64,000 nucleotides of DNA from Castor canadensis. Lineage: Eukaryota; Chordata; Mammalia; Rodentia; Castoridae. The notes beneath the pieces were generated by a model that was not told where the DNA came from, did no database searches, and saw only the letters and a program-made list of their open reading frames with translations. Where the stretch lies: contig NC_133405.1 in the NCBI RefSeq assembly GCF_047511655.1, positions 94,277,598 to 94,341,597 of the forward strand. The letters run 5' to 3'. Both the position numbers and the translations under genes were made by a program. This document shows, one piece after another, positions 1 through 10,240 of this stretch (positions within the stretch are counted from its first letter, which is position 1; every line of letters begins with the position of its first letter).

Positions 1-432
1 CTGCTGACTGGTCTGTCTGGTCTCAGTGGTAATGGGAATGCCATTTTCAGTGGTTGGCTTATTTGCCTGCAAGATGGCCCTTTTGAGTGGCTTTTATGGG
101 ATGCAGTACAGGTCCAGACAGAAAAAAAAAAATAAAGCTCAGGTGTGGGCTTGTGTTGGAGCAGGTCTGGGTCAGCAACCACACGCCTGCAACGTAACTG
201 AGTTTTTAGAGGCTTGGTTAGAAGTTGCTAATTCTAGCTATGGTCTGTCTTTACACGAGCTCCCTCTTTTTTAGCCTGCTAACTTGCCCACCCAACTTGC
301 AGCCAGGGACCTGAAATGTTCTTTCAGATTCATGGAGACTCGGGAAAGTGGTGCTTGTCAGCAATCTGCCACGTTGGCCTCTTCTGAACCTATATCTTTT
401 TGATATGAATGAGGCTCAAGGGCTGGTTCTTT

Positions 433-487
433 TTTTTTTAATTTTTATTTTTTTATTATTGATATGTGAATACAATGCTTGGGTCAT
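433..487 (-). mobile_element. Micro-insertion of the extreme 3' end of an L1
   Basis: A T-rich run followed by 'gatatgtgaatacaatgcttgggtcat' in two parts matches the terminal bases of the full-length L1s in this window (compare 30,801-30,840 and 52,120-52,155). Only about 27 bases of L1 body plus the tail were inserted. It is flanked by perfect 13-bp direct repeats 'gggctggttcttt' at 420-432 and 488-500. The reconstructed nick site CTTT/AAG fits the known TTTT/AA preference of the L1 endonuclease. It is an extreme 5' truncation with no coding capacity. Confidence 0.85.
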
Positions 488-715
488 GGGCTGGTTCTTT
501 AAGAAACCAGATTCCTACTTCCAGAATTTCCAGCCTCAGTTCCTGTCTCCTTCCCTGGAGCTATATTTTACAACACCGTATCATTTGGTAAAACCGCAAT
601 TTGTGTAATATACGTCGCTTCTCATTGTTTTTCTCTCATTTCTGTCTAGATTCAATAAGTTGAAGTAGTTCCAAGCAGACAATAGAGTGACAGGAAGCAT
701 AACTTGCAGTGGAGT

Positions 716-1240
716 TGTATTAGAGTTCTCCAGAGGAAAAAAAAAACCAATAAGGGATGTAGCTATAGAAGGGGAGATTTATTATGAGAATGGGCTCATG
801 TTAATTACAGACTCTGAGAAGACCCTTAATCTGATCTGTCTGGGGGCCAGATAGTCAGGAAATCCAGTAATGTAATTCATATTCAGCTTAGTGGCCTGAG
901 AACTTCTGTTACTGATAGTGTAACTCCAAGTCTGAGACAGAAAGCTTGAGAAACCACGTGAGGCAGGGGCACTAGTCTTAGTTCAGGAGTAAGAAAAACC
1001 TGAGAATCAGAAGCTTTCACGTCTGAGGGTAGGAGAAAATGCATTCTGGGTTCGAAAAGAGAAAATGTGCCCCTCCTCTGTGCTATTTGGGCCCTCAAAG
1101 GATTTGATGATGAATCTTTAGTCAGTCTACTGATTCAAAAGCTAATCTCTCCTGGAACAGTGCCCACAAACATACTCAGAAATGTGTTTTACCAGTTGTT
1201 TGGACCAGGACAGTTCACACACAGCATTAATTAATTCTCA
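716..1240 (+). mobile_element. Ancient LTR-type repeat (ERVL/MaLR-like)
   Basis: The start 'tgtattagagttctccagag' and later blocks (ccaataaggga..., tttattatgagaatgggctca, 'cagtctactgattcaaaag', 'tactcagaaatgtgtttta') follow, in order, a widespread old mammalian LTR consensus known to me. Divergence is high. Family assignment (MLT2-like versus another ERVL-class LTR) is from memory and uncertain. No internal region is attached, so it reads as a solo LTR relic. Confidence 0.5.
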
Positions 1241-1562
1241 GAGGATTCATACAGGAAGAGAGATATCATGCAAGCAGGACCTAAATCTCAGTGGGGAAAA
1301 GTCCCCCAAACCCTGAAAAGGTCAGGACAGACAGCTGCTCTGGGCAGGGAATTGCCATGAGCAAGGGAAGCGCATTCCTCCATGTGGTGGTGTTGGCAGA
1401 ATCTTCAGATGATGAGTGCAACCAGAGAAGGTTCCCTGGAGGAGAAATCAGAAGTATGTCTTGAACATGAAAAGTAGTTTGTCCATGGAAAAAGAGTATA
1501 CAGCAGAGGAATCTCTCATGTGCAAGGGTAGGCTGCATGAAAGCAAATGCTGTGGAATAATA

Positions 1563-2895
1563 CTCTTCTTTCCAACTTTAGTGAGGTATAATTGAGAAAG
1601 AAAAATGGTATATATTCAGGATGTTCAGTGGGCTGATTGGATATACTTTGGTATATGTAGACATTGTTAAATGATTACCACACTCAAAGCAATTACCACA
1701 TCCATCACCACACACACAGCCACACTTAGGATTACTCTTTTAGCAAACATCAGGCAAACAATACAACATTATTAACCATGCTCACCATGCCCCACAGTAT
1801 ATCACCAGAATTTATTCTGGTGTTCATGTAATTGAACACTTGTCCCTCTAGATCAGCATCTCTCCCCTTTCCCCCACACCCAGCCCCTGGAAACTACCTC
1901 ATTGGAAATTTATAAAAACCGCTTTTGCTCATTTGTCTTTTAAATCATTTGGAAAAGAAAAAGAGGAGTTGCAAACCAAAACTAAAACTATGATACCTCT
2001 GTAGTTACTTTTTATCAGTGGTCTTTATTTCCTCATAGGGTTTCAAGTAGCTGCTTAGTGTCTTTTCATTTAAGCCCAAAGGACTTCCTCAGCATTTCTT
2101 GTAGAGAAGCTCTATGAGTGTTGAATTCCTTCAACTTTTGTGCATCTGGGAATGCCTTACTTTCCACTTCATCATGTTTTTAAGGAGAATTTCGCCAGGT
2201 ATAAAATTCCTCATCAACAGGTTTCTTTTTTTTCTTTTTTTCGTTCTATGCTGAAATCATGTCTTCCCACTGCCTTGACCTCTGTGGTCTTTGATGAGAA
2301 ACTGGCTCTTATTGTTATTGACGGGCATTTGTATACCAAATCACGGTGCTCTACGTTGTATCACCAGAACTCATTGATCACGTAATTGGATGTTCGTCCT
2401 TTGTGACCAACATCTTCCCACTTCCCCCACACCCAGCCCTTGACAACTACAATTCGACTCTATTTTTGTGAGTTTGACTTTAGCTGCTGCAAGTGAGATC
2501 GTGCAGCATTTGTATTTGTGTGCCTGGCTTTTTTCACTTGGCATAATGTTCTCCAGTTCCATCTGTGTTTCCATAAATAAAGAAAATTCCTTCTTTTGTG
2601 GCTGAGTAATATTCCACTGCATATATGTCACAGTTTCTTTATCCATCCCAATGGTATGTAATACTTAAGTTGTTTCCATATCGCGGCTATTGTGTATAGT
2701 GCTGCAATAAACACAGGTGTGCAGATATCCCTTGTGCCTGCTGATGTCATTACCTTTGGGTATAAATTCAATAGTGGGATAGCTGGATCATGTCTTAGTT
2801 TTATTTATAATGTTCTGAGGAACCTTCATACTGTTTTCCCCAAGGGTGTACCAAATCATGTTCCCACCAGGTGTACACAAGTGTTCTGTGGGAGA
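1563..2895 (-). mobile_element. Ancient, rearranged L1 fragment mosaic
   Basis: Three blocks are visible. At 1,563-1,895 there is an old L1 3'UTR-like segment (tagtgaggtataattga..., ccccacacccagcccctgg). At 1,930-2,345 an antisense L1 ORF1-end block is present ('cttgtagagaagctctatg', 'cttcaacttttgtgcatctg'). At 2,358-2,895 an old L1 3'UTR/ORF2-end block contains 'ggctgagtaatattccactg' and 'gctattgtgtatagtgctgc'. The phrase 'cccccacacccagccc' occurs in blocks one and three, so the ORF1 block looks inserted or rearranged. The open frames here are stop-poor remnants of ORF2 read on the wrong strand and are not genes. Confidence 0.7.
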
Positions 2896-2899
2896 ATCA

Positions 2900-3830
2900 T
2901 CAGAGTGACTGAGTATGAGGCCTCTGACAATATCAGAAAATGAAGGGAGAGCACTTTAGAGCCTAGGTGCCAAGGCGTGATACTCGATCTTCAACCTGGG
3001 GTCAGTCAAGGGCTGTAGGATAATGTCCTTGTACTGATAGCCAGGTACCATCCTCTCCTACTCCCACAGGAGCCAGGAAATCAAGACGACTCTAAAATAC
3101 AAGGTGCTCCTCAGTCTCCAGGTCCTTTCTTTTTCCCAGGCACATTCAGTGCTGCTCCTGACCCCTGGGCAATCCTGTTTGTTGTGCTGCTGGGAAGATG
3201 TGCCATGTGTTCCTTCGGGTCCTAAAATAAGAACTTCTCTTGGAATTCCAGTGTTAGGAGGAAGGCTCTGTCTTGACCTACCTAGGGAGGAGGAGAAAGC
3301 CCTCTGGAGGGCTCTGCAGGGGACTACATTATGAGAATACAGCTCTATTCCTAGGAGTGCATACCTTTACAGCATCCTGGACCAGGACTCAACTCCAGCC
3401 TGGACCAGTGATGACAATGACACGCTCTCCGTGTGCTCCAGGTCCGGACTTGGGGGCAGGAAGAGGAAGCTCATTTAACCTCCTCAGCAAATCTGTCTCT
3501 CCCCACCCCTCAGTCCAGCTGTTCCCTCTAAGGAACCTGCATCTTTTTCTCTTGAAAGGTTGAGGGGTGTCTGTGTGCACCCAGACACCAGCCCTCAGTC
3601 TCAACAGCTCTGCCACTGGCACGTGACTGCCTCTGGCACAGTCCCCCACTTCCATCCTCTCCAGATGCTTCAAGGGAGCATCTTGTGCCCACTTGTACCC
3701 CACCTAGTTAACTTCATGCATGGCATTAGTAGAAGTGACTGACTCCCAAAGAGCCTTCAGCATGAGCCACCTGTTCTCAACACTAGCCACCTTCCATCTC
3801 CTCAAGGTCTGAATGGCTTTGAGACCACTA
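2900..3830. other. Unassigned stretch
   Basis: No repeat family or gene is recognised. Short overlapping open frames of 60-104 codons occur on both strands (for example 3,389-3,703 minus), without recognisable domains, splice signals or homology known to me. This stretch is missing from the paralogous copy near 62.2 kb, so it was either deleted there or gained here. Confidence 0.4.
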
Positions 3831-3955
3831 GTTTCAGAGTCACCAGATGTGGATTCCAATTCCAGTTCCCTGACTCACTGGCTGGGTGACTTCTTAGTGT
3901 TCCAGATTTATCATCTGCAAAATAGGAATGATAATACCCAGTATTGTATGATAGA
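3830..3955 (+). mobile_element. MIR SINE (partial)
   Basis: The order 'ccctgactcactggctgggtgact ... tcatctgcaaaataggaatgataatacc' is the classic MIR core and 3' half (tctgtaaaatggggataat). The second half (from about 3,905) recurs at 62,219 in the duplicated copy, where the first half is missing, so a breakpoint lies inside this MIR. Confidence 0.65.
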
Positions 3956-5098
3956 AGTACAGAGAGTCCCAAACACACTTGTCATTCCCATACACCCAAG
4001 GTTTTTTGGATGGTTGTATGGAAGGACTAAGAAGAGAAGACACAAGTGGAGTGGAGGTGGATACCACCGATCACTAGATCTGCAAATATCTTGGACCCAA
4101 GCTCCCCGTCTCTGTTTTGACCCCTTGAGCAGTCCTTTATTTCTCCTTAACAGCCTGCATCCTGAGCCTCCCTTTATAGACAACAGTTTACTGTGGCAGA
4201 GCCTGTTAATGGCTCCCCAGTTTGGTGGGATTATGACTCCCTGGCTGAAATCTACATGATGAGCTGCCCTTCTGCTAACATGGTCTTGTTAACAAGTTAT
4301 AGCCAGTGTGATGTGTGCACAGACTTTGGCTTTGGGTCTCTTCTTCATCTTAGAATTCCTTTATAAACAAATTTACTGAACAAAAAAGGAAACATAAAAT
4401 GTTGAGGATCAAAGTTCAGCTGTCAATCTAACAAGGTGATCTATTTTAACTACATATATGTAAGTTTTTCCTTTAAGGATTGTACAAAGATAATAGCATT
4501 ATGATAAATAACAGTTGAATAGTAGAAACATTATCATAAACAAATCAAATAAGGTATTTTCTGACCATTTCTAACTTTTTCCTACTTGGCATTATTTTGA
4601 TTACATAACGGTACTTAAGTTGAAAGGCTGATGTTCCAAGGAAAACAATAATTTAAGGATATAAAAAATTATGCAAGTGGACTTTCCTTAATAGCATGTA
4701 CTGTAAGCCATAGATTTCAGAATATGTAACAGTAGTGTAATTTAAATTATTGCATAGTAAAGGTGATTCACAAAAATTTATTAATAATTTCTAACACTTA
4801 CTCAGCATAGAATAATATCTAAAAGCTACATCCATAACCCAGCTCTGCCAGTGGTTATCTCTGTAAGCTGGGAATAGTAAGTAGACAACTCAGAGAAACC
4901 TTTTTCTCTGAAATAAGTCATATAGTTCTATAAGGTTACTTTAAAGTCTTTGCATTTTGTTACATACATCCTACTTGATTTCTTTGGATTTCTGCTGCCT
5001 AAATTAATCAGGAAATGTACACAGTAAATAAAAGTTCACTAGTCTCATGAGAAGCAGCAAAGGAACACACACATTTCAGGAACATACATTTATGTTTA

Positions 5099-5377
5099 CT
5101 TTTTTATTATTGTTGTGCTGGGGGGTACACTGTGACATTTACAAAAGTTACTGCAATATATCAAATATATCAGACCTGAATTCACCCCCACCATCATTCT
5201 CCTTTACCTGGCCACCCCCATTCCTCGAATAGTTTCCACAAGTCTCATTTTCCCCCTTACATACATGTGTATACAGTATTTGTACAATATTCACCCTCCT
5301 ACATCCTTTCCCCAAATCTTCTCCACTCCCCACTCCCACTGGTACCAACTCTCCAGACTGTTCTGCCCTCCTGAGCA
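5099..5377 (-). mobile_element. 5'-truncated L1 3' end inside duplication copy 1
   Basis: Reading the minus strand, this ends in an AT-rich tail after 'cccccagcacaacaataata'. Its plus-strand landmarks 'ttgtgctggggggtacactg' and 'tacatacatgtgtatacagt' recur in the L1 3' end at 15,113. The duplicated copy at 63,400 has an empty site, aacatgtattttt. Left flank aacatacattta and right flank acatgtatttttt look like a diverged target-site duplication. Confidence 0.75.
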
Positions 5378-5530
5378 ACATGTATTTTTTTTAAACAGAC
5401 TTGATAGTCCTTTTGTAAGTAAAAATCAAGGTATGGCTATAGGACAAGAGGAAATATCTGTTATAATTAATATACTTTGTTTACTTAAGACCTCATATTT
5501 GTATACACACATACACATATATAGAATAAC

Positions 5531-5580
5531 GGATATACACTATATATATATATGTATATATACATATACATATATGCATA
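5531..5580. repeat. TA-rich simple repeat
   Basis: A run of alternating T/A with interspersed C and G (tatatatatgtatatatacatat). It is a simple-sequence tract with no coding content. Confidence 0.8.
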
Positions 5581-5749
5581 AAACACACCGTATCTGGCTC
5601 TTTAAAGTTGCACTTAATCAGCAGATTGATTCACATTCACTGGGTGGTATCATCTGTGGATTTCTGGGTAATGTGTAGATTTCTGTGTAGATGTGAATTC
5701 AAGATTTCCTTGGGCCTCTCTCATGGTCTCTCATTTCTCTTCAGTAGTT

Positions 5750-5970
5750 TCTTTTTTTGATGCTGAGGATAAAACCCAGCGGCTTCTCACATGCTAGGCA
5801 AAAGTTCTACCACTGAGAATATCCTCCAGCCTATCAATTCCCTATATGTAAAAGAAAAAATAGAGGCTGGAAATACTAAAGAGAGCCAGAGCTGGGGATG
5901 CAGCTAAGTGGTACTGCCTGCCTATTGTGTATAATTCCTTGCACACACACACAGACACACGTGTGTGTGT
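5750..5970. mobile_element. Two degraded ID-type SINEs plus CA tract
   Basis: 5,752-5,834 is a minus-strand tRNA-derived ID-like SINE ('acatgctaggcaaaagttct', ctaccactgag). 5,888-5,940 is a plus-strand relative ('gagctggggatgcagctaag') that runs into a CA/TG tract at 5,941-5,972. The same pair sits at 63,741-63,912 in the duplicated copy, so both predate the duplication. Confidence 0.65.
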
Positions 5971-6202
5971 GCACAACACACAATGAATTGACATCCTGAC
6001 ATTTAGTACCCAAATTTTGAACTTCTTCATATCAATTTTGTCAAATACTATTGTCTATGAACCATGACATGCACATCTTATAAGGGAAGTAGAAGCTGAA
6101 AGATGTAGTACACAATTCAACTCAATTTTTATTTTAAAAAGAGAAAACTGAGTTTTACAATTCAGTTGCTAATTCAGAGGATTTAAAATATTATGAGGCA
6201 TT

Positions 6203-6535
6203 GCTTTTTATTTCTTTTGGAGGGGGACAATACTAGGGTTTCAATTCAGGGTCTTGCGCTTGCTCGGCAAGTGCTCTACCACTTGAGCCATGCCTCCAGT
6301 GTTTTCTGTTTTACTTCTATTGCAGGTATGGTGGCATGCCTTCCTGCTCTGGGCTAGCCTTGGACTATGCTCCTCCTACTTTCGTCTCTCACATAGCTGG
6401 CACTGACTACAAGTGTGGTCATCACATGGAACATGTGCCTGGAGATGGGGACTTATAACTTTTGACCCAGGCCGTGCTTGACCTTGATGCCTCCCGAAGA
6501 GCTGGATTACACATGTGCCCCACCGTATCCAGCCA
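6203..6535 (-). mobile_element. Composite tRNA + 7SL (B1-like) SINE
   Basis: The first third reads as a reverse-strand tRNA-type SINE ('gcttgctcggcaagtgctct', accacttgagcca). The rest continues without a gap into a reverse-strand 7SL-like arm (ggctagccttggactatg..., gagctggattacacatgtgccccaccgtatccagcc split by mutations). This two-part build is known from some rodent lineages. The copy is diverged and has no clear terminal repeats. Confidence 0.65.
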
Positions 6536-6989
6536 TCTATTTTAATCCTTTGCCTGAATTTTTCCCACTCAAGAAAGCAGACTTCCTTTCTAAACACTTC
6601 TCATGTCTTTCTTTGCAAGAAATCAATGAAAGTGTTCTCTCTGACAAAACTGCCCCAGGGGAACAAAGTAAAAACTTTCCTAATTTAGAGTGTAAACATC
6701 CTTAAATGCCAGGATGTGACAATTAGGATATACTAGCAACCTGCTAAATTTCATAAAAGCTGTCACCAAGATGGTCATTTTGGCCTTTTTTTGTGTTGGT
6801 CCATGTGAGGTAGTTATCAATGTTATTTTAGTCTTCATCAACTTCATCATCACCTTTTAAAATAAATATTTGTGCATAGCATTATGTTCAGAGGTTGAAA
6901 GAAACATAGAGCGTTAACAAGGGTGATAATGAGACCACTTCATTTGAGAGGTTAACAAAACCATGTATTTAACCTTTCTTTTCTGTCAC

Positions 6990-7650
6990 TTTAGTTTTTT
7001 GGAGGTAAAATGCTTTTACCACAATATTCACTGTTTTTAAAGTGTATAGTTCAATGGTTTCCAGCATATTCACTAGCTTGTGCATACATCACCACTAATT
7101 CTGTAATACTTTCATCACCCCAAAAAGGAATTCCTGATCTGGGGATACAGCTGAGTGGTAGAGTGTTTGCCTAACATGCACAAGGCCTTGTATCACTCCC
7201 CCCTCACCAAAAAATCCCCTCCTTATCCAGAATCTGTCAGTCTCCATTCTCTTCAGTCCTTCTAAACACTAATCTATTTTCTATGTATTTGCCTATTCTG
7301 GAACTTTTATGTAACTGGAATCACAGAATTTTGTGGCCTTTGTGTCTTGCTTACCATTTTCAAGGTTCATTTCTATTATAGCACGTATTGTATGTCATTC
7401 CCTTTTATTCTTCAATAACATTCCATTCTATGGACATGCCACATTTTGCTTATACACTGACCAGTTTCTGAACATTTGTGTTGTTTCCCATTTTCATGCT
7501 ATTGTGAATAGTGCTACCATGAACACTCGTGTATAGGTTTTTGTATAAACATGTTTCCAGTTTTCTTCGGAGGACTAGCTGACAAACTGGTGGTTCATAT
7601 TGTAACTTTACGTTAAGTTTTTGTGGAACTGCCAAAACACTGGAAATGGC
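6990..7650 (-). mobile_element. Ancient L1M-type 3'UTR fragment, interrupted by an ID SINE
   Basis: Landmarks 'aaagtgtatagttcaatggt', 'catcaccccaaaaaggaatt' and 'ctattgtgaatagtgctacc' follow old L1M consensus order on the minus strand. The ID element at 7,137-7,212 sits between the first two blocks and the rest, so it inserted later. Confidence 0.7.
7137..7212 (+). mobile_element. ID-type SINE
   Basis: 'ctggggatacagctgagtgg' followed by tagagtgtttgcctaacatgc and an A-rich end (caccaaaaaa) gives a recognisable tRNA-derived ID element with A and B box remnants. It is nested in an older L1. Confidence 0.85.
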
Positions 7651-8084
7651 GAATTTTACAGTTAGCCAACAATGTACCATGTCTGCGATTTCTTTATACT
7701 CGTTATTGCTCTTTTGTGTTATAGGCAACATCCACGTTATCAAGGTGGGAATGAGATAGTTAATAAGGTGGAAGGTAAGCTCCTCTGCAGAACAGGAAGT
7801 ACTAACTCCAGTGTCCTGTTCTTAGGTTTTTGTTTTGTTTTTAGTGCAGGGTAGAGTAAAAAATGCATTGACCTGTTTCTGTATTCAAGACGAAATTCAA
7901 AAAAGAAAACACTGTAGTCAAAAACCTTCTCCATTGTGCTTTCAAAAGTGCACCTACAAGAGTGTGACATGAGAAAGTACCGGGGATTCAACACTTGTTA
8001 AACTGAAGTTTGTCCCAATATTAGGAGCCTGTTCCTATCCTGTAATAAATTGGACTCTTTCAAATAAGTTTGTGATTTCATGCC

Positions 8085-8335
8085 TAGTGAAACTCCTTTT
8101 CCTTTTTCAACACATAGTTCAAAAGTCATGCCCTCTTGGAAGCTTTCCTGGGTTCTCTGGGCTTGTGATCATTACAAGGGGCCATGGAGTCACACTTTCT
8201 CATTCTTTAATATGAATGTCTGCTTGATTTATATCCTCGTGTTCCACATGAACAGGAACTGAGTCAAATTCACCTCATTCTTTCTCGAGAGGTCAGCCCA
8301 GTGCTTGGCACATTCAGCAAGGTTGTTGTGATGTA
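8085..8335 (+). mobile_element. L2-like ancient LINE fragment
   Basis: Phrases such as 'ggaagctttcctgggttctc' and 'cccagtgcttggcacattca' match the typical 3' end of mammalian L2. It is highly diverged, so boundaries are approximate. Confidence 0.5.
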
Positions 8336-8339
8336 AGTG

Positions 8340-8980
8340 GAAACTCTAGAAAACACTTGGGTAGAAATGGCCCAGGTAAATATGGCAATGAGTGCCAACA
8401 GTTTTTGGCTGCGATTAATCTTCCCCTGGAATCACTTTCTTCAAGTCTGCTCCTCACATGGGCTCCCCAAGTTGATGTCCCCCAAGCACCCCATATTCCT
8501 GTCTCTTAACTCACTGTCCCAGAACTCACTGACCAAGGCCTCGTCTGGAGCTTCCCCTGAGGTCCTGTGCTTCCTGCTGTACCAGGGGGCCAAAGAGTTC
8601 TGTTACCAGTCTCTCTTCTGGCTCTGCAGAGGGTTGTAGCCAGTCACCTGACTCCTCACAGGACACCCAAAGCCACTGCCACTCCCTGCCTTGCCCCCGA
8701 CATGCTCTCCTAACGGCTCTGTGGCAAAAGCTCAGCTTCAAGAATACACCCCAGAAAGCTTGCATTGAGGTTGTAAAAGGGGAGGAGCATATATTACTGC
8801 TCCCTTTGGCACAGGCTGCAGTACAGACTTAATGGTAATAGCCAGAGCAGCCAGTTTGGCCCCAAGATGGAAGCTGTATGTAGAGGAAAGCCGAGCAAGA
8901 AGACAGTGTGGTGCCACTATACAAGACACGGGCTGCTTACATTTGCACACTTGTATCTAAGGGAGGAATAAATCTCTGTT
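8340..8980. other. Unassigned stretch
   Basis: There is no recognised repeat or gene. Open frames of 70-100 codons occur on both strands (8,337-8,639 plus; 8,526-8,765 minus) but show no motifs or splice context that would support coding. Confidence 0.35.
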
Positions 8981-9133
8981 CAGGCTCCTCTTGTTTCTAG
9001 CAGTGACTCATGAGCACATTTGCCTGTTGTCCTCCCCACCAGATTAGAGGCCTCTGGGTCTGAACTAACTAGTGTTCTCCCTGCTTCAAAGGGGCCAGAC
9101 ACATAGTGAGCTTTTGTCAAATGAATGCATGAA
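8980..9133 (+). mobile_element. L2 3' end
   Basis: 'tagaggcctctgggtctgaa' and 'ggccagacacatagtgagct ... aaatgaatgcatgaa' follow the standard L2 3' terminal order (cacatagtaggtgctcaataaatgaatgaatgaa-like). Confidence 0.6.
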
Positions 9134-9840
9134 TAATACTTAGAAAGGAGACGTGGATCACTAGAAAATACTCTGTAGACACGTTATCTCTAGGAAAGTA
9201 AACTGTATTTCCAGAGGATTCCATATGATGGCCAGGGACGGATAATTGGAGTTTTTCAGAGAAAAGGATGATCGCAATTGTTAGGGTGAGGCATTGGTAC
9301 CAATTACTACTGGCATATCTTTCTTTAAATCTAGATTCTATATGTGGGAGAAAACACATAGTACTTTTATTTCTGAGTCTGCCTTATGTTTTTAACATGG
9401 CGTTCTCCAATTCCACCCTTCTCCCTTTACAGTTTTCTAGCTATTGGACACCCCACCCCACCCTTGATGAACCCTTCCTCACTGGGGTTATGAATTATCA
9501 CCCTTACATTATTTAGAAATCACAAAATCAAACGCTGGAGAGGAGTCATAGAAACTGGAGGTCGCATATATTGATGGCAGCGTGTAAAGTGGAACAGCCG
9601 AGGAAATGAGGAAATACGTTGGTCCTTCCCCTGGTCACCAGGGACAAGCTTGAGTGATGCTAAGTGTTTCTGCTTTGGTTAGGAGACCTATGGATCTCAC
9701 CAGTGAAGTGCAAATGTGGGTAGGAGTTGTAGATTCTGGTTGCTGAGTTTCTAGATATGCAGCAATGGGCCAGGAGCCCTCTTTTCTCCCAGTGCTCACA
9801 CCTACATAAGACAGGGATCTTGTCTCAGTGTCCAATGTTC
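9134..9840. other. Unassigned stretch
   Basis: No gene or repeat family is recognised. A short block resembling the start of a unit of the neighbouring tandem repeat (gatctcaccagtgaagtgca) lies near 9,693. Confidence 0.35.
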
Positions 9841-9844
9841 CAAG

Positions 9845-10240
9845 ACTGTGGGGCAGGCAGTGGAAACTTCTTCACATGCAGTCACTGCCAGGTCCTAGAA
9901 ACACAGGGCTCAGTGGGGACTATTCCCAGCTTTGGCTGCACAGGTCCCTGGGCTGTGGGGTACAGCTGAAGATCTCCCTTAAATTGAGCCAGGAAAGTGA
10001 AGTCACTGGCAGGTTCCAGAGCCACAAAGCTGTTCATATTCTATGTCCAGCTCTAGACACACAGGTCTAGAGCATGTGAGTGGATGTGGGGGATGTCCCA
10101 GAGATCTCACTGGGAAAGTGCAGACACTGGTGGGTCACTGGACACCAGAGCTTGCAGTGGACTTTTGCCAGCTCTGACAGGTCCTGAGGCTCATAGGTAG
10201 ACAGAGTAGCTCTCCTGAAGGTGGTGTCAGGAAATGCAGG
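9845..10240. repeat. Degenerate tandem repeat, about 121-bp unit, three copies
   Basis: Equivalent positions in successive units lie at 9,883 (cactgccaggtcc), 10,004 (cactggcaggttcc) and 10,125 (cactggtgggtcac), exactly 121 bp apart each time. Each unit also carries a 'cagctct/cagcttt' block and a 'cacaggtc/gacaggtcc' block at matching offsets. The units have diverged by point changes. I do not recognise the family. Confidence 0.75.

Larger units (their letters stand above)
3905..5998 (+). repeat. Segmental duplication, copy 1
   Basis: This block is collinear and in the same orientation with 62,219-64,000. Matching landmarks include 'aggactaagaagagaagac' (4,023 / 62,334), 'gagcctccctttatagacaa' (4,163 / 62,484), 'cctttataaacaaatttact' (4,360 / 62,691), 'tttcctttaaggattgtaca' against its counterpart near 62,800, and the ID-like SINE at 5,755. 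Identity is about 85% by eye. Copy 1 additionally carries an L1 3' end (5,099-5,377) not present in copy 2. The similarity contains mostly non-repeat sequence, so it is not explained by shared interspersed repeats. The match is still running at the window end, so its true length is unknown. Confidence 0.85.

Noticed and set aside
3389-3703. 104-codon minus-strand frame and overlapping plus-strand frames
   Set aside because: Open on both strands with no motif. Absent from the duplicated copy and without any sign of constraint.
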